13,315 nucleotides of DNA from CAYWEP01 sp964608945 (GTDB taxonomy: Bacteria > Patescibacteriota > Microgenomatia > Levybacterales > UBA12049), in NCBI GenBank assembly GCA_964608945.1, contig CAZSQB010000024.1, forward strand, positions 1 to 13,315, in the 5' to 3' direction. Both the position numbers and the translations under genes were made by a program. A model generated the notes under the pieces. That model did not search any database. It was given only the letters and a program-made list of their open reading frames with translations, and was not told where the DNA came from. The stretch's first letter is position 1. Each line of letters begins with the position of its first letter. Positions 12,535 through 13,315 of the stretch are shown here, in pieces.

Positions 12535-12998
12535 TATAGCAGACGATTACTTGCTTTTTTGCTGAGGAGGTAGGCAATAACAAGCGATATAATGAGACCG
12601 CCTAGGATTGAGAAAACCAACTGCACTGCCAAATCAGCAAACATTACTTCGCGATCTGAAAATTGCATCATGCCATACGCTTTTTTCGCGAATTGAATCG
12701 CGTCAGGATTGATAAGCGTGTAGTAAAGATAAAAAACTATTGGAGAAAGCACGCCATAAATAACTGAAATGCGCAAACCTTCCATAACGCCTTCTTTGTA
12801 GGTCAAGCGATTTTTTAACATCTTCTTTTTTTCTTTAATGCCAAGGTAGAGCACAATAGCAGGAACAAGCACATAGAGATAATCAACAAAGCTCATCTCT
12901 GTTTTCTGAGCACTGTACGCACCAAGCGAATGCATAATAGCAAGCCAGAAGACAATAGTACCGGTGAGGATGAGGCCGTATTTGACAGCATTGTTCAT
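12534..12998 (-). CDS. DUF4199-like membrane protein, 154 aa
   Basis: Four hydrophobic segments can be seen: about 8-27 (GLILTGTIVFWLAIMHSLGA), 38-54 (FVDYLYVLVPAIVLYLG), 73-93 (GLRISVIYGVLSPIVFYLYY) and 122-146 (LAVQLVFSILGGLIISLVIAYLL). A cytosolic basic loop, KEKKKMLKNRLTYKEGVMEGL, joins the second and third. This order, with YKEGVMEGLRIS and the late PD(A)...QFAKKA segment, is that of the DUF4199 family, whose function is unknown. It lies 1 nt after the 59-aa gene and overlaps the L,D-transpeptidase start by one base. The three are therefore certainly co-transcribed and probably co-translated. A role in envelope maintenance is inferred from the operon only. Confidence 0.82.
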   Translation of the reverse strand: MNNAVKYGLILTGTIVFWLAIMHSLGAYSAQKTEMSFVDYLYVLVPAIVLYLGIKEKKKMLKNRLTYKEGVMEGLRISVIYGVLSPIVFYLYYTLINPDAIQFAKKAYGMMQFSDREVMFADLAVQLVFSILGGLIISLVIAYLLSKKASNRLL

Positions 12999-12999
12999 G

Positions 13000-13179
13000 T
13001 TACTTTTTCAACGTATAGTAGGTCAGGATCGCTCCGACGACAAATATCCAAAGAAGCGGGCGGGCAACAGATCCAAGGAGTATGAAAGCTGCCAAAAGAG
13101 CGACAACCCAATACGAAATAACTATCACGCTTTTATTTTTTGTAGCTGTTTTTCCCTTCCTGACTCCTCTTTTTGCCAT
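13000..13179 (-). CDS. Small membrane protein, 59 aa, first gene of the L,D-transpeptidase operon
   Basis: This short gene was found by hand translation. A strongly basic head (MAKRGVRKGKTATKNKS) is followed by two short hydrophobic segments (VIVISYWVVALLAAFILLG, about 18-36, and PLLWIFVVGAILTYYTL, about 41-57) and a KK end. The hairpin layout with a cytosolic basic tail is typical of small integral membrane proteins. No family is recognised. It ends 1 nt before the DUF4199 ATG (TAACATG). A TTGACA/TATCAT promoter ends 5 nt before the ATG, so the mRNA would start at the A of the ATG. AAGG lies in that 5-nt gap but is too close to act as a Shine-Dalgarno. The tight coupling and good promoter make a real gene likely. 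Confidence 0.8.
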   Translation of the reverse strand: MAKRGVRKGKTATKNKSVIVISYWVVALLAAFILLGSVARPLLWIFVVGAILTYYTLKK

Positions 13180-13184
13180 ACCTT

Positions 13185-13214
13185 ATGATACAGGCAGGAA
13201 ATCACGGTTGTCAA
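13185..13214 (-). promoter_or_regulatory. Promoter of the L,D-transpeptidase operon
   Basis: The minus strand reads TTGACA (13209-13214, perfect), an 18-bp spacer and TATCAT (13185-13190), 5 nt before the ATG at 13179. The -35 overlaps the TGA stop codon of the upstream DinB gene. The spacing predicts a leaderless mRNA. Confidence 0.65.
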
Positions 13215-13315
13215 TTGTGGGATTTTGGCCAGGCGCCGAGGATTTGGCGGAGAATGGCGAATTCACCGATGTGGTATGCGTTATGGTCTGCGACCATGAC
13301 TGCTTCGCGTAAGAT
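13211..13315 (-). CDS. C-terminus of a DinB/YfiT-like protein (5' part beyond window)
   Basis: The last 34 residues are ILREAVMVADHNAYHIGEFA followed by ILRQILGAWPKSHN and a stop. The pattern (A)DHNAYHxGQ-xxLRxxLGxW is the closing helix of DinB-like four-helix-bundle proteins, whose histidines form part of a divalent metal site. Such proteins are often thiol-dependent transferases or are damage-inducible, but this one's activity cannot be predicted from its tail. Only the C-terminus is present. The gene is on the same strand as, and 31 bp upstream of, the 59-aa membrane protein gene, whose -35 overlaps its stop codon. Confidence 0.8.
   Translation of the reverse strand: MLREAVMVADHNAYHIGEFAILRQILGAWPKSHN

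Overview
The window most likely comes from a Patescibacteria (CPR) genome, probably of the Microgenomates type. That is an inference from four things. The DNA is AT-rich with tightly packed genes. A small protein starting MCYNCGC resembles one I associate with CPR genomes. The envelope genes (PBP1A, a YkuD L,D-transpeptidase with a SSGCIRH motif, HtpX) fit. The CAAATCC/GAAATCC-type and CCCTGAGCGAAG-type intergenic repeats also fit. No rRNA, tRNA, CRISPR array or transposase gene was seen.

Left part (1-4314, all minus strand): a stand-alone LigD-type 3'-phosphoesterase runs off the left edge. Next comes a compound inverted repeat, then a 59-aa DUF5989 membrane protein (666-845), a second inverted repeat, a NodU/CmcH-family O-carbamoyltransferase, an SxtJ-like 82-aa membrane protein and a membrane-anchored SGNH/GDSL hydrolase. 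The last four gene types are the set that accompanies the carbamoyltransferase in the saxitoxin cluster (sxtI, J, K, L), where J and K are unexplained. Here they probably modify a surface glycan or lipid rather than make a toxin. Upstream lies the CxxCxC mini-protein with a strong Shine-Dalgarno.

Middle part (4451-8469): a membrane-anchored protein with a Ser/Gly/Asn-rich stalk, an acidic hinge and a beta-rich outer domain; a ferredoxin-reductase-like FAD/NAD(P) oxidoreductase preceded by a coupled 30-codon ORF; then, divergently, a D-lactate dehydrogenase-type 2-hydroxyacid dehydrogenase behind an intergenic region full of small palindromes. HtpX protease is convergent with the dehydrogenase, and the two genes overlap by 11 bp.

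Right part (8469-13315): a class A penicillin-binding protein on the plus strand, overlapping by 14 bp a convergent cytosolic protein of unknown function. Then comes a MITE-like inverted repeat, and a three-gene minus-strand operon (59-aa membrane protein, DUF4199 membrane protein, L,D-transpeptidase). The C-terminus of a DinB-family protein is at the right edge. PBP1A and the L,D-transpeptidase would make 4-3 and 3-3 peptidoglycan cross-links respectively.

Four genes lie at the edges or are very short: the phosphoesterase, DUF5989, the 59-aa operon leader gene and the DinB fragment. They were found by translating the sequence by hand. A recurrent pattern is a sigma70-like -10 hexamer only 5-9 nt before the start codon, with no usable Shine-Dalgarno. 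This suggests leaderless transcription of several genes, while others have an extended -10 (TGCTATAWT) and a real leader.
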